Positions 49,472 through 60,200 of a stretch of DNA of 64,000 nucleotides are shown piece after piece. The DNA is taken from contig NZ_CAJHAF010000001.1 of assembly GCF_904846315.1 (NCBI RefSeq), positions 2,232,001 through 2,296,000 of the forward strand. The letters run 5' to 3'. Below the pieces are notes generated by a model that was not told the origin of the DNA, searched no databases, and worked only from the letters and a program-made list of their open reading frames with translations. The stretch is from Psychrobacter jeotgali. GTDB lineage: Bacteria > Pseudomonadota > Gammaproteobacteria > Pseudomonadales > Moraxellaceae. Every line of letters starts with the position of its first letter. Position 1 is the stretch's first letter. The position numbers and the translations under genes were made by a program.

Positions 49472-49600
49472 GGGCTATTTACTTCTCAGTTAAATGCTAC
49501 TCTCAACTTATTAAAAGTCTTGTAGGCTGGTGCTTTGGTTAGATCATTATTAAAGGCGGTTATATTAAACAGATTCTAAATAATTAAATTAAACGCTGAC

Positions 49601-50107
49601 TTAAACTATCTCTACTTGACCCACTTGATGATAATTTCGATTAAAATAAATCAAACCTTCATCCGTCGCATCTTGTGGTTCAGCGTGCTTGATGGCGACC
49701 ACCCGGCACATAAACACACTATGGGTACCCACTTGTTGAATATCCTCAATCTCACAATCAAAACTAACCAGCGCCTCTTCCAAAATCGGCGCACCAGTTG
49801 CTAGCTCAGTCCAAGAGCCATATTCAAAGCGTTCTTCCGAATTTAGTTTAGACGCAAAAGCATTAGATATGGCTTCATGTTGGGCGCCCAACACATTGAC
49901 GCTCAAAATTTTATTTTGTATAAAATAGTCGTGTGAGCGCGCCGCCTGATTCATACAGACCAGCAAGGTTGGCGGGGTGTCGGTGACGCTACATACCGCA
50001 GAGGCGGTAAACCCATGAACGCCAGACACACCTTTGGTGGTGATAATATTGACCGCCGTTGCGAGCAAAGACATGGCATTTCTAAAATCGATTGCTTCAA
50101 TCATCAT
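49601..50107 (-). CDS. Flavin reductase-like protein (HpaC/RutF type)
   Basis: A 168-residue FMN-binding split-barrel protein: FRNAMSLLATAVNIITTKG, HGFTASAVCSVTDTPPTLLVCMNQAA and YFNRNYHQVG follow the short-chain flavin reductase family, which hands reduced FMN or FAD to a monooxygenase. It lies 250 nt after mesD on the same strand. The neighbouring MesD/MesX system needs oxygen, so a supply of reduced flavin to it is a reasonable but unproven idea. Confidence 0.85.
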   Translation of the reverse strand: MMIEAIDFRNAMSLLATAVNIITTKGVSGVHGFTASAVCSVTDTPPTLLVCMNQAARSHDYFIQNKILSVNVLGAQHEAISNAFASKLNSEERFEYGSWTELATGAPILEEALVSFDCEIEDIQQVGTHSVFMCRVVAIKHAEPQDATDEGLIYFNRNYHQVGQVEIV

Positions 50108-50357
50108 TCAAATCCTAAATTTATCATAGCTTATTTTAAAACAGCGCTTAGTTGTAGGCCAGATTTTTATCCTGCTTCTATATAAAGTTACCCTGCTGGG
50201 TTAAGTGTCCAGCCTGCAATAATTACCTACAATAAGTATAACTATAAGTATCTTTATACCTGAGGTCATTTATAAGTATAAACAAGATTTTGTAGATTGA
50301 GTTTTATTTAAGATTAAGTTTCTATTCAAAAGATAATATTCGAAGCATCAAAGGAAA

Positions 50358-51386
50358 CTAACTCGTCAGCTCTTTACGCACAATGGCTGCACCCGCACTT
50401 AACGCTGCAAGTTTACCGCGTGCCACTTGCCGTGACAAAGGCGCCATACCGCAGTTGGTCGAAGGATAAAGCTTATCAGCATCGACAAATTGCAGCGCTT
50501 TGCGTAATGTATCAGCCACCTGTTCAGGACTCTCAATATTATTAGTTGCCACATCAATGGCACCGACCATCACTTTTTTACCACGAATGAGTTCTATTAA
50601 ATCCATCGGTACATGCGAGTTTTGACACTCAAGCGAGACAATATCGATATTGGACTGCTGCAACTTAGGAAACGCTTGCTCATATTGACGCCACTCTGAG
50701 CCGAGTGTCTTTTTCCAATCATTATTGGCTTTGATACCATAGCCGTAGCAAATATGCACCGCCGTTTCACACTTTAAGCCTTCGATAGCACGCTCTAAGG
50801 TGGCGATACCCCAGTTATTGACATCATCAAAGAACACGTTAAAGGCAGGCTCATCGAATTGGATAATATCCACCCCAGCTGCTTCCAACTCTTTGGCTTC
50901 TTGATTAAGAATCTTAGCAAATTCCCAAGCCAATTTTTCACGGCTTTTATAATGCCCATCATATAAGGTATCAATCATGGTCATCGGCCCCGGCAGTGCC
51001 CATTTGATAGGCTGATCGGTTTGCGCTCGCAAAAACTTTGCATCGTCAACAAACACAGATTTTGGACGGCTTACGCTACCCACCACTGATGGCACACTGG
51101 CCTCATAGCGGTCACGAATTTTAACAGTTTTACGATTCTCAAAATCCACGCCATCGAGATGTTCAATAAAGGTGGTCACAAAATGCTGGCGGGTTTGCTC
51201 ACCGTCGCTGACGATATCAATACCTGCCTGCCTTTGCTCTTGTAAAGTTAAACGCAAAGCATCTTGTTTGGCTTCAATTAATTGCTCCCCTTCTAATGCC
51301 CAAGGGGACCAAATTTTCTCAGGTTCTGCCAGCCAAGACGGTTTGGGTAAGCTGCCCGCTGTGGAGGTTGGTAATAGTAGTTTCAT
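50358..51386 (-). CDS. mesD: Core-MetE methionine synthase MesD (folate-independent type)
   Basis: A 342-residue protein equal to only the C-terminal catalytic half of MetE. Zinc ligands are all present: H211 and C213 (HICYGYG), E253 (SLECQNS) and C312 (STNCGMAPL). The N-terminal half that binds folate polyglutamate is absent. In Acinetobacter such a short protein next to a DUF1852 protein (MesX) makes methionine without methyl-folate, in an oxygen-dependent way. It lies 51 nt after the DUF1852 gene. Substrate (methyl donor) is not established. Assignment to MesD rests on length and the DUF1852 neighbour. Confidence 0.88.
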   Translation of the reverse strand: MKLLLPTSTAGSLPKPSWLAEPEKIWSPWALEGEQLIEAKQDALRLTLQEQRQAGIDIVSDGEQTRQHFVTTFIEHLDGVDFENRKTVKIRDRYEASVPSVVGSVSRPKSVFVDDAKFLRAQTDQPIKWALPGPMTMIDTLYDGHYKSREKLAWEFAKILNQEAKELEAAGVDIIQFDEPAFNVFFDDVNNWGIATLERAIEGLKCETAVHICYGYGIKANNDWKKTLGSEWRQYEQAFPKLQQSNIDIVSLECQNSHVPMDLIELIRGKKVMVGAIDVATNNIESPEQVADTLRKALQFVDADKLYPSTNCGMAPLSRQVARGKLAALSAGAAIVRKELTS

Positions 51387-51437
51387 ATTAATTTATCTTC
51401 TATATTTCGGTTTTGATATTTTGAGTTATCAGATCTG

Positions 51438-52460
51438 CTAAGCCGCTTGTTTATCATCAGCACGTTTCTCCGCAGCACTTTTGTCTACCACAAATTTTGC
51501 CGCCCACTCTTCAAGAATGTCTTGGTAAGGCTTAATGAACTCATCTTCAGTAAACTTACCTTGGGTCACTGCCATTTGGCTACGCTCTGCGCGATCGTAC
51601 ACAATTTGCGTCAGTGAATAATCTTGGTACTTCAAACTAGGTTGATATACCGCACCCGCTCTTGAATTAGCATTGTAAATCTCAGGACGGTAGATCTTTT
51701 GAAAAGTCTCCATCGTAGCAATGGCACTGATCAGCTCCAAATCGCTATAGTCGCCGAGCAAATCCCCAGCAAAGTAAAACGCCAAGGGTGCCACGCTACC
51801 TGTAGGCATAAAGTAGCGCACGGTTAAGCCCATTTTATGGAAATAATCATCGGTTAAAGAGTACTCATCTTGTTTATATTCCACCCCTAAAACCGGATGC
51901 TGATTGCCAGTACGTTGATAAGTTTTACTAGTAGAGACACTCAGGCAAATCACTGGCTGTTTATCAAATTGAGCTTGGTAAGCCTCTGATTTTAATAAAT
52001 GCTGAAACAATTTACCGTGCAGCTCACCAAACTCCTTTGGTGGTGTGGATTCTGGATGGTTTGCAAAATGATCTGGCAGTACCACACTAAAATCATAATC
52101 ACGCACATAAGACGAAAAGCTATTGCCAATCATACCGTCAATACGAGTGTTCTCTTTATGGTCGATAATCGTTGTTTTTAAGGTCTCGATGACCGGGAAA
52201 GTATCGCCATTGCCTTCGATATCCAAGTCTGCTGAAATAATATCAACCTCAACAGAATAACGGTCCGCTGTCGGGTTATCCCAATGCGCTAGAGCGTTAA
52301 AACGGTTGTTTATCATGGTCAACGTCTTGCGTAAGTTCTCTTGACGACGCTCGCCACGCGCCAAATTGGCAAAATTCGTCGTTAGACGCGTGCTGTTAGC
52401 AGGCTGATAGTTCTCATCAAAACGAATACTTGCGATGGAATATGTAAATGATTTACTCAT
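51438..52460 (-). CDS. mesX: DUF1852 protein MesX
   Basis: A 340-residue DUF1852 protein (SIRFDENYQPANSTRLTTNFANLARGERRQENLR at the N-terminus, CLSVSTSKTYQRTGNQHPVLGVEYKQDEYSLTDDYFHKMGLTVRYFMPTGSVAPLAFYF in the middle). It is the known partner that MesD needs for methionine synthesis. No cofactor motif is obvious. It is first in the unit mesX-mesD, and a MetR-like box lies about 105-120 nt upstream. The C-terminal ~25 residues are Ala/Lys/Asp-rich. Confidence 0.87.
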   Translation of the reverse strand: MSKSFTYSIASIRFDENYQPANSTRLTTNFANLARGERRQENLRKTLTMINNRFNALAHWDNPTADRYSVEVDIISADLDIEGNGDTFPVIETLKTTIIDHKENTRIDGMIGNSFSSYVRDYDFSVVLPDHFANHPESTPPKEFGELHGKLFQHLLKSEAYQAQFDKQPVICLSVSTSKTYQRTGNQHPVLGVEYKQDEYSLTDDYFHKMGLTVRYFMPTGSVAPLAFYFAGDLLGDYSDLELISAIATMETFQKIYRPEIYNANSRAGAVYQPSLKYQDYSLTQIVYDRAERSQMAVTQGKFTEDEFIKPYQDILEEWAAKFVVDKSAAEKRADDKQAA

Positions 52461-52565
52461 GATAATCCGCTACCTTTAATATCCAATATAAAACCAAAGT
52501 TCTGTATGGGATAAATCATACCTAAACTCTGACATGAATAAAAATGATACTATTTAAATATAAGA

Positions 52566-52578
52566 TGAATAAAATTCA
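52566..52578 (-). promoter_or_regulatory. MetR-type box upstream of mesX-mesD
   Basis: TGAATAAAATTCA fits the MetR consensus TGAA-N5-TTCA exactly. It lies 106 nt upstream of the mesX start, a plausible activator position. Confidence 0.65.
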
Positions 52579-52689
52579 CTATTTGAAGTTTATGGTGTGA
52601 AAAAAAAGGGGAAAGTGGAGGTTTTGAGTAAAAAGTTAAATACTAAACTTGATAGAAAAGACTAAAGATCAGTGATCAATCTATCTATG

Positions 52690-53403
52690 TTATCTATCAA
52701 ATCCCCTCCCTTCACCAACTTCCTCATGGGTTACACCGTCGCGAATGTGGTAGATGCGCTTGAAAGTAGGAAGAATTTTTTCATCATGAGTAACGACGAT
52801 GATGGCGGTCTCGAACTGCTGAGCCATCTCATTGATAATGCGAATGACTGTCATAGCGCGCTCGCCATCTAGAGCTGCTGTGGGTTCATCCGCCAAGATT
52901 ACCGGTGGTCGATTAACCAATCCGCGGGCAATGGCAACCCGTTGTTGCTCGCCACCTGAGAGCTGTGCAGGCATAGCGTGAGCACGGTGGTGCACATCAA
53001 GAGCCGTGAGCAACTCTAACGCTCTTGCTCGTGCGGCAGTATTTGAAACGCCGGCAAGCATGGGTAGCAAAGCCACATTATCGGTAACATCAAGAAACGG
53101 AATCAGATACGGCGATTGGAAAATAAAACCAATTTTATCGCGGCGCAAGGCGCGCAGATCACGAACTTTCCAACCATCGTCGTAGATCACTTCATCACCT
53201 AGAGTCATCCGTCCAGCGCTCGGGTCAATCACCGCACCAAGGCACTTAAGCAGCGTGCTTTTACCTGAACCAGAGGGTCCGATCAAGCCGACAACTTCAC
53301 CTGGTGCAACCTGCATGTTTACGTCTTTTAATGCATAGACAGCCGTATCACCTTTGCCAAAGCGTTTGCTTAGGCCTTCGATGTGTATTCCTGTTTTAGT
53401 CAT
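52690..53403 (-). CDS. ABC efflux ATP-binding protein (MacB/LolD type)
   Basis: A 237-residue ATPase: Walker [11 protein letters not shown]-loop in [12 protein letters not shown], signature LSGGEQQR, Walker B VILADEP with the D-loop TAALDGE, and the H-loop VVTHDE. The domain layout is that of MacB/LolD-type exporters. It is the last gene of a four-gene unit (TetR, adaptor, permease, ATPase), 4 nt after the permease. Confidence 0.94.
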   Translation of the reverse strand: MTKTGIHIEGLSKRFGKGDTAVYALKDVNMQVAPGEVVGLIGPSGSGKSTLLKCLGAVIDPSAGRMTLGDEVIYDDGWKVRDLRALRRDKIGFIFQSPYLIPFLDVTDNVALLPMLAGVSNTAARARALELLTALDVHHRAHAMPAQLSGGEQQRVAIARGLVNRPPVILADEPTAALDGERAMTVIRIINEMAQQFETAIIVVTHDEKILPTFKRIYHIRDGVTHEEVGEGRGFDR

Positions 53404-53407
53404 TAGA

Positions 53408-54610
53408 TCATCCTATCGCTTCGGCCGGATCGACCTTGAGTGCCATACGAATGGCGATAATACTGGCCAGCACACAAATTACGAGCACAGAAAAAAACCC
53501 GAGCACAGAGTCCATGGGGGTAAGTAGTACATATTTGGGAAACAGCGGCGCTGCAAAAGTAGCGGTGATTTTACCGACTACAAAGCCAATTACGCCTAAA
53601 GCCAGTGCCTGCTGCATAATCATCGCTGCAATCGTGCGGTTGCGAGTACCGATGAGCTTTAATACCGCAATCTCACGGATTTTGTCCATCGTCAACGAGT
53701 AGATAATAAAGGCTACAATCGCTGCGCTAACGATAGCTAGAATGACGAGAAACATACCTATTTGCTTCGCCGAAGTGGCAATTAACTTGCCAACCAGAAT
53801 TTCTTCCATTTGTGCTCGAGTGTAGACTGTCAGCCGCTTCCAGCGCTGGATTGACTCAGCCACTTCATTCTGCGCATAGCCGGGTTTCAGAGTGACTAGC
53901 ACGGCATTGACGGAGGCGTTGGTGCTCTGTGAGGCAATGACAGCATCTAACAAGCCTGGTACACCAGGACGATTGAAGGCTGGGTTGGCCTCGGTACGCC
54001 GCCGACTTTGCCAAATAGCGTCGTTATTTTTGAGGAACTGAGCCTCTTGGGCGTCCTTGAGCGGAATGAATACCATCGGATCACCACTAGACGACACCAT
54101 GCGCCGTGTTAGCCCCACAACAGTATAATTATTGCGTCGAATCGATAGAGAATCTCCCTGTTTAAAGCCAGTTGCGATATCGGCTACTGCTTCGTAATGA
54201 CCACGGGTAACTTGGCGTCCAGCGACGAGATAAGGCGGCCATCCAGGTGTAGCTCCTGAAGCGCTTGGCGCAATGCCAACCACCATAGCTCGTACATCGC
54301 TATTACCCTTGTGCACCTGCGTGGTTAAATAAGTCACATTCGCTGCCTGAGCGACACCCGGCATACTAAGGATCGAACGATACACATCATCATTGAGACT
54401 AGACGATTCTGCATAAGGGCCCAGCGTATCTTTTTGTACCACCCAGAGATCAGCGCCACTATTATCTAGTAAGGCCTTACCATCATCTACCATGCCACGA
54501 TACACGCCAGCCATGACGAGGGTGACACCAATCAGCAAACCTAGACCAACGCCGGTGAAGACAAATTTCCCCCAAGCATGCAGAATATCGCGGCCTGCTA
54601 GGCTTATCAT
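53408..54610 (-). CDS. FtsX/MacB-type ABC permease
   Basis: A 400-residue permease with one N-terminal helix, a large periplasmic MacB-PCD domain (about residues 40-250), then three helices ending near the C-terminus, and the cytoplasmic IREIAVLKLIGTRNRTI loop (about 305-321) that contacts the ATPase. It overlaps the adaptor gene by 4 nt (ATGA). Together with the adaptor and ATPase it should form a tripartite-type exporter of unknown substrate. Confidence 0.92.
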   Translation of the reverse strand: MISLAGRDILHAWGKFVFTGVGLGLLIGVTLVMAGVYRGMVDDGKALLDNSGADLWVVQKDTLGPYAESSSLNDDVYRSILSMPGVAQAANVTYLTTQVHKGNSDVRAMVVGIAPSASGATPGWPPYLVAGRQVTRGHYEAVADIATGFKQGDSLSIRRNNYTVVGLTRRMVSSSGDPMVFIPLKDAQEAQFLKNNDAIWQSRRRTEANPAFNRPGVPGLLDAVIASQSTNASVNAVLVTLKPGYAQNEVAESIQRWKRLTVYTRAQMEEILVGKLIATSAKQIGMFLVILAIVSAAIVAFIIYSLTMDKIREIAVLKLIGTRNRTIAAMIMQQALALGVIGFVVGKITATFAAPLFPKYVLLTPMDSVLGFFSVLVICVLASIIAIRMALKVDPAEAIG

Positions 54611-55758
54611 GGCGACACTCCTGAGATTTGATCGACCACTTTAATACGACTGCCCGCTTTTAGCTCTTTTTGGCTATAGATTACGATTTGATCGCCATCA
54701 TTAAGCCCTTCCTGGACTTGCACATAGCCATCAAGATCGGCAGTACCGAGTGTAACAGGGACGAAGCTCAGATCACCATCTGTGATTCGCCAAACACCGA
54801 CCTTGCCCTCTTGACGTTGAACGGCAGCGTTAGGAATTAACGGCATAGCTGGAAGCGCAGGCAACTCAACCGTGACTTCAGCCAATTCACCTAATGAAGG
54901 TAGAGGTTCTGGTTGATTATCGAATGTCACCTTGGCGAGCATCTCTTCAGTGACTTCGTCAGCCTTGAGCTCTACACGCAGCACGTGCCCCTCCAAAACT
55001 TCTCTGCTACGTGATCGCAGGGCGATACGAGCCGGTAGATCAGCAGCCAGTCCCGATGCATTGATCTGATCGAAGCGCACATTTACCCATAAGCTTTGGG
55101 GGTCAATCACTTCCACCACGGCCTGTCCTGCGACCACAGTCGTGCCGGGATCAGCATCCCGCACAGCGACGACCCCATCAACGGGTGCGATCAAGCGTAA
55201 ATTGCTTTTTTGTACTATCAGTCCTTCGCCGTCGGAGCGTGCTCGGGCAATATCAGCCTTGGCAACGGATAAAGCCGCATCAGCAACTTGTAAGTCCTGT
55301 CGTTTTACGGTGATGCTTTCTTCACTGACCGCTTGCACGTCAAGTAGCTGCGCATAGCGTTGCAGTTGTTGTTCTGCAAAGACTTTCCGAGCTTCTGCTT
55401 CGACTAATGCCGCCTGCGCCCGTTTTAATACAGACTCCTGAGAACGAATCCGCTCATCTAGATCAACTGGTTCCATCTCGCCAAGTACTTGTCCAGCTTT
55501 GACGTAATCACCTACATGGACATCCAAGTTTTTAATGCGTCCAGCGAATGTAGGACCAATCTTGTAAGTGTAGCGTGCCTCCACCGTGCCGATACCGAAT
55601 AAGGAGGGAGTAATAGCTCTTGACTTTACAGTTTCTACTGTCACTGAAACTGGAGCTAGCGGTCCTGATCTGAGACCGACGTAGACGAAGAGAGCCAGTA
55701 ATGGAACGATGACAGCGAGCAGTGCCAAAGTGCGTCCTTGCAAGGGCAACTTTTTCAT
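54607..55758 (-). CDS. HlyD/MacA-type periplasmic adaptor
   Basis: A 383-residue adaptor anchored by one N-terminal helix (about residues 9-27). A split lipoyl domain (AGQVLGEMEPVDLDERI and LIAPVDGVVAVRDADPG), a helical hairpin (about 95-175) and a C-terminal beta domain follow, as in MacA/RND adaptors. It overlaps the TetR gene by one base (TAATG), implying translational coupling. Confidence 0.92.
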   Translation of the reverse strand: MKKLPLQGRTLALLAVIVPLLALFVYVGLRSGPLAPVSVTVETVKSRAITPSLFGIGTVEARYTYKIGPTFAGRIKNLDVHVGDYVKAGQVLGEMEPVDLDERIRSQESVLKRAQAALVEAEARKVFAEQQLQRYAQLLDVQAVSEESITVKRQDLQVADAALSVAKADIARARSDGEGLIVQKSNLRLIAPVDGVVAVRDADPGTTVVAGQAVVEVIDPQSLWVNVRFDQINASGLAADLPARIALRSRSREVLEGHVLRVELKADEVTEEMLAKVTFDNQPEPLPSLGELAEVTVELPALPAMPLIPNAAVQRQEGKVGVWRITDGDLSFVPVTLGTADLDGYVQVQEGLNDGDQIVIYSQKELKAGSRIKVVDQISGVSP

Positions 55759-56369
55759 TAACTACTCCTTATACCGCGCTGATAGATCGCAAAGACCCGC
55801 GGCGCATCACGCTGCATGTGTGCCACATCACCCAGCAGTAGCGATTGCATTACCAAACCTTGGATTGTCCCTATGAACAATACTGCCGCGGCCTCACTAT
55901 CAAGAGAGGACGACAGCTCACCGCTGGCCTTACCTTTATCGATTAGGCGATGTAAACGTTCGCTATAGCGCTTAATCAAAGTCTGTACCATAAGCTTAGC
56001 GGGGGTTTCTTCGGTACGCTGAAGCTCCCCAAAAATCATTCTAGGCACACCTGGATGCTCAGCCACAAACTCGATATGACTCATAAACATCGCCTCCATG
56101 GCTGCCAAAGGTGATTCGATTCCTTTTGTAGAGCGATCTATTTTCGCTAGAAGCCGCTCTGTCACCCATTCCATAACCGCCTGCCAAATAGACTCTTTGT
56201 TTGGGAAGTGACGAAACAGTGCCCCTTGAGTCAGATTCATGTGTTTTGCGATGGCCGCCGTCGTGATCTTACTGGGATTTTGCGTACCAGCTAACTCTAC
56301 GACGGACTCTACCGTTACGGCTCGACGTTCATCGGCGGGTAGATGTTTTGGATGGGGATTCATAAGCAC
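55758..56369 (-). CDS. TetR-family regulator of the ABC efflux operon
   Basis: A 203-residue regulator with an N-terminal HTH (ITTAAIAKHMNLTQGALFRHFPNKESIWQAV, about residues 37-67) and a ligand-binding helical C-terminus. It is the first gene of its operon and a perfect palindrome stands 8 nt upstream of its start, so self-repression and control of the efflux genes is the simple reading. Confidence 0.9.
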   Translation of the reverse strand: MLMNPHPKHLPADERRAVTVESVVELAGTQNPSKITTAAIAKHMNLTQGALFRHFPNKESIWQAVMEWVTERLLAKIDRSTKGIESPLAAMEAMFMSHIEFVAEHPGVPRMIFGELQRTEETPAKLMVQTLIKRYSERLHRLIDKGKASGELSSSLDSEAAAVLFIGTIQGLVMQSLLLGDVAHMQRDAPRVFAIYQRGIRSS

Positions 56370-56376
56370 TCCTATA

Positions 56377-56400
56377 AAGATAGTAATTGATTACTATCTT
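56377..56400. promoter_or_regulatory. Palindromic TetR operator
   Basis: AAGATAGTAA and TTACTATCTT are perfect 10-bp arms around TTGA, immediately upstream of the TetR start codon (56369). The size and position are typical for a TetR-family operator. Confidence 0.8.
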
Positions 56401-56552
56401 AGTTATTAAATAAAAGGAATGCAAGAAATAAGTCAAAACTCGGTTCACTGCTAAGTGCAATACTTTGAAAAATAGCACTTTACGATTTTAATAATTAGCA
56501 AATGCAGCTTAACAGATAAGCTTCTATATAGAGTTGGATACCTGTAATAATA

Positions 56553-56590
56553 AAAAGGCCAAGACTTAATCAATTAAGTCTTGGCCTTTT
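56553..56590 (-). terminator. Strong terminator after the RND/YceI genes
   Basis: AAAAGGCCAAGACTTAA and its exact reverse complement give a 17-bp stem around TCAA, with a T run on the minus strand. It lies 28 nt after the YceI stop and ends the transcript from the RND genes. Confidence 0.9.
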
Positions 56591-56617
56591 CAATATTTAA
56601 ATAAATCTCAATAAAAT

Positions 56618-57247
56618 CTACTGCTTCGCCGCCTCAATCTGAATATCTAGATCAACCTTTTCGGTAATGCCTAATAAAGTATATTTATCAAGATTCCACT
56701 GACTTCTATCAATGGTGGTCGTAAAATCGCCGCCGCATACTGGCTTTTTGAGTAATAAGTTAAAGTAACAGTTGAACTTGGTGGCGGTTAATACTACCGG
56801 ATTGGTGATACCACGTAAGGTCAGATCCCCTTCAACCTTGGTGACAGCCGCCCCTGCTTTCTTATTGGCGAAATGCCATTTGGTAGATTTAAAATAAGCC
56901 AGCGGATACTTTTCAGTATCAAAGAAATCAGCGCCTTTTAGAGTGATATCAAAAGCTTTATTGCCAGTATTCAAACTATTGACAGGAATGAGCAATGAGA
57001 TATTGCCCACATTAGCGCTGGGATCATACTCCAGTTGCCCCGTTAAATTATAAAAACCACCGGTGTTAGTTGAGGTATTAAAGTGATCGATAGCAAAGCG
57101 CACATTGGTATGAGTAGGATCAAGATGATAAGTAGCAGCCTGACTACTACCAACACCGCTACCGATACCCGCAATCATTAATAACAACAACGCTGCTATA
57201 GATTGGCGATAACTTGACGCCAGAGGGTTAAATGAAAAAATGCTCAT
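56618..57247 (-). CDS. YceI-family periplasmic lipid-binding protein
   Basis: A 209-residue protein with a signal peptide (about residues 1-37, cleavage after SQAA) and the YceI lipocalin-like barrel: YHLDPTHTNVRFAIDHF, GDLTLRGITNPVVLTATKF and FTTTIDRSQWNLDKYTLLGITEKVDLDIQIEA. YceI proteins bind isoprenoid-type lipids in the periplasm. It has two cysteines (FNCYF and PVCGG). It follows the RND pump gene by 44 nt and precedes the strong terminator, so it probably belongs to that operon. Confidence 0.92.
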   Translation of the reverse strand: MSIFSFNPLASSYRQSIAALLLLMIAGIGSGVGSSQAATYHLDPTHTNVRFAIDHFNTSTNTGGFYNLTGQLEYDPSANVGNISLLIPVNSLNTGNKAFDITLKGADFFDTEKYPLAYFKSTKWHFANKKAGAAVTKVEGDLTLRGITNPVVLTATKFNCYFNLLLKKPVCGGDFTTTIDRSQWNLDKYTLLGITEKVDLDIQIEAAKQ

Positions 57248-57291
57248 AGTGACAATCCTTTGTAGTGATTATTTTCGGCTATATTAAAAGC

Positions 57292-60200
57292 TTAAGGTTT
57301 TTCAGCAGCCGGGCTAGCGTTATCTTTACCGTGCGGAATGAGCCATTTGGCAAACCACCCTGATACATCATCCATAAAAGTATAAACCACCGGAATCACT
57401 ACCAAGCTCAATAAAGTAGAGGTTACCAGCCCGCCCAATACCGCCGCGGCCATCGGACGTCTAAAGGTGGGATCCGCCTCCCCCCAACCAAAGACCAGCG
57501 GCAACATGCCAGCACCCATCGCAATAGTGGTCATAATAATCGGACGGGCACGTTTACGACAAGCATCCAAAATAGCTTCAAAACGCACCAGTCCGCGGCG
57601 CTGCGCAATCAAGGCATAATCCACCAGCAAAATAGAGTTCTTGGTGGCAATTCCCATCAGCATAATAAAGCCAATCATCGACGGCATCGACAAGCTACTG
57701 TTCGTAATGACTAGCCCAACAAACGCCCCACCTATCGATAATGGCAGCGCCATAAGAATGGTAAAGGGCTGTAATATACGACCAAATAATAGAATAAGAA
57801 CGCCTAAAATACAGATAATACCAACCGACATCGCAATGACAAAGCCGCTAAACAGCTCGGCCATATTCTCCGCTTGTCCTTGTTCAATCAGGGTAATAGA
57901 AGTCGGTAGCTGCTGCATGCTAGGCACCGCTTTGACCGCTTGAACCAGCTCGCCAAGCTCGCCTTCGGCAGGCTGCACGGTAATGGTGATTGAGCGCTCA
58001 CGGTCCAATCGATTAATCTGCGCAGGACCAGTAGCAAAATTCAGCTCTGCCACTTCGCCCACACGCACCCCTTGTCCTGCTGGACGCGCGCTAGGCACAT
58101 ATAAGCCTTCTAATTGATTGACGTTTTGTTTAGCGACATCAGGTACTCTTACCACGATGGGAACTTGGCGGGTATCAAGATTGAGCTTTGATAAACGCTG
58201 CTCGTAATCACCGACTGTCGCTATTCGTAGGGTGTCGGCAACATCTTGGGTCGTCACGCCTTTATCCGCCATCGCCAGACGGTCAGGAGTCACGGTCAAT
58301 TCTTGACGGGGTAAGCTGCGATCACTGGTAACCGAACCTGCGATGGATAGACTTCGAATATCGGCCATCACTTGTTGCACGGTCTGCTCAAGTACTTGCG
58401 GATTGGTACTGGTCAATGAAAAGCTATAGCCGGTCTCACCGCCACTAGATAACCCTACGGTAAAGCGAGCGCTAGGGACTTCAGACAACAGCGCACTGAT
58501 TTTTTGCTCAATCTCTTTTTTGGAGTGGCGCTCGGCGCGCGGAGCAAGGACAATATCCAGACTGGCAATATTCTCCGCCCCACTATTACTACCTGAGTTA
58601 GGTCCCATGGCCTCTTGTGCTTCACCTACGGCGGTAAACACATGGGTGACGCCTGGCAAGTCTAATATACGCTGGCGTGCCAGCGCCGCTATACGCTCAG
58701 TTTCTTGTAGCTCAACCTCTGGCGTCAGCTCGATACCTACTCGGGTTTGATCGATATCATTATCAGGGATAAATGAGGTTGGCAAAAACTTGACCAGTCC
58801 AAGCGATGCCACAAATAAAACGATAGTAGCGCCTATAGTTATCCAGCGATGATGCAGCGTCCACGACACTATTTTTAGATACCAAGTCATCAGCGCGCTT
58901 TGCTTTTCAACTTGCCGCTTCTCTGGACGCAGCACATAGGCGGCCATCATAGGCGTGACCAAACGGGCTACCATTAGCGAGACAAAAATCGACATCGCTG
59001 CCGTCCAGCCAAATTGGCGGAAGAACTGGCCAACGATACCGCCCATAAATGCTGTTGGTAAAAATACCGCTATCAAGGTAAAGGTCGTCGCAACCACGGC
59101 TAGCCCGATCTCTTCTGCCGCCTCCATCGCTGCTTCATAAGGGGTTTTACCCATGCGTAGGTGGCGAATGATATTTTCAACCTCAACGATAGCATCATCA
59201 ACCAGCACCCCGATGACCAACGATAAAGCCAATAAAGAAATGATATTAAGACTAAAACCGAATAAATACATTCCTAAGAATGTCGGTATCACCGATAAAG
59301 GTAGGGCCACGGCCGCAACGATAGTAGCGCGAATGTTTCGTAGGAATAAAAACACCACGATAACTGCCAAAATACCGCCTTCAATCAACATGCGTAGCGA
59401 TGCTTTATAATCCTCCGCTATCGGCGTCGCTCGATCATAGGCTTTTTCGATAGTGATATTACCCATATCGGCACTTAATTGTGCCAAGGCGGCATCCGTG
59501 CGCTCCATCACCTCAACTTCACTAGCGCCGCGTGAGCGCGTGATATTAAAGGCGACAACCGGTTTCCCATCTAGCTTAGCCATAGAAGTGGGATCCGCAG
59601 CGCCATCCGTCACTTGCGCCATCCGTCCAAGTGCTTGGGTGCCACCTGTAGGCACCGCGATCTGCAAGTCATTAAGCTCACGGGCACGCTCTACTGCACC
59701 CAATACTCGAATAGTTTGGGTAGTATTACCAACTTCAGCTTCACCACCTGAAGTATCTTGCTGAATACCGGCGAGCTGCTGTGATAACTGCACAATAGAG
59801 AGCTGCAAACCACTTAATAAAATGGGGTCAGCAGCAACGATAATTTCACGTTCAAGGCCACCGATACGGCTGATTGAGCCTACCCCTTGAATATCGGATA
59901 AGCGCTTGGTAATGGTGTCATCAACGAACCATGATAGATCTTCAACGCTCATATTGTCCGCGCTGACGGAGTAAGTTACTACTGGAAAACCTGCGGTTGA
60001 CACCTTAGTAATAATAGGATCGTTGGCCGCAGCAGGTAGGTCGCCACGAACCTCCCCAACCGCTGAGCGCACATCGTCAACCGCCTCTTGAATGTCCTTT
60101 TCTAGGACAAATTCAGTCACCATAGTGGCGGCGCCCGTTTGTAAGGTCGTGCGTATATGCTTGATACCTTCTATACTGGTCAGCCTATTTTCAATCTTTT

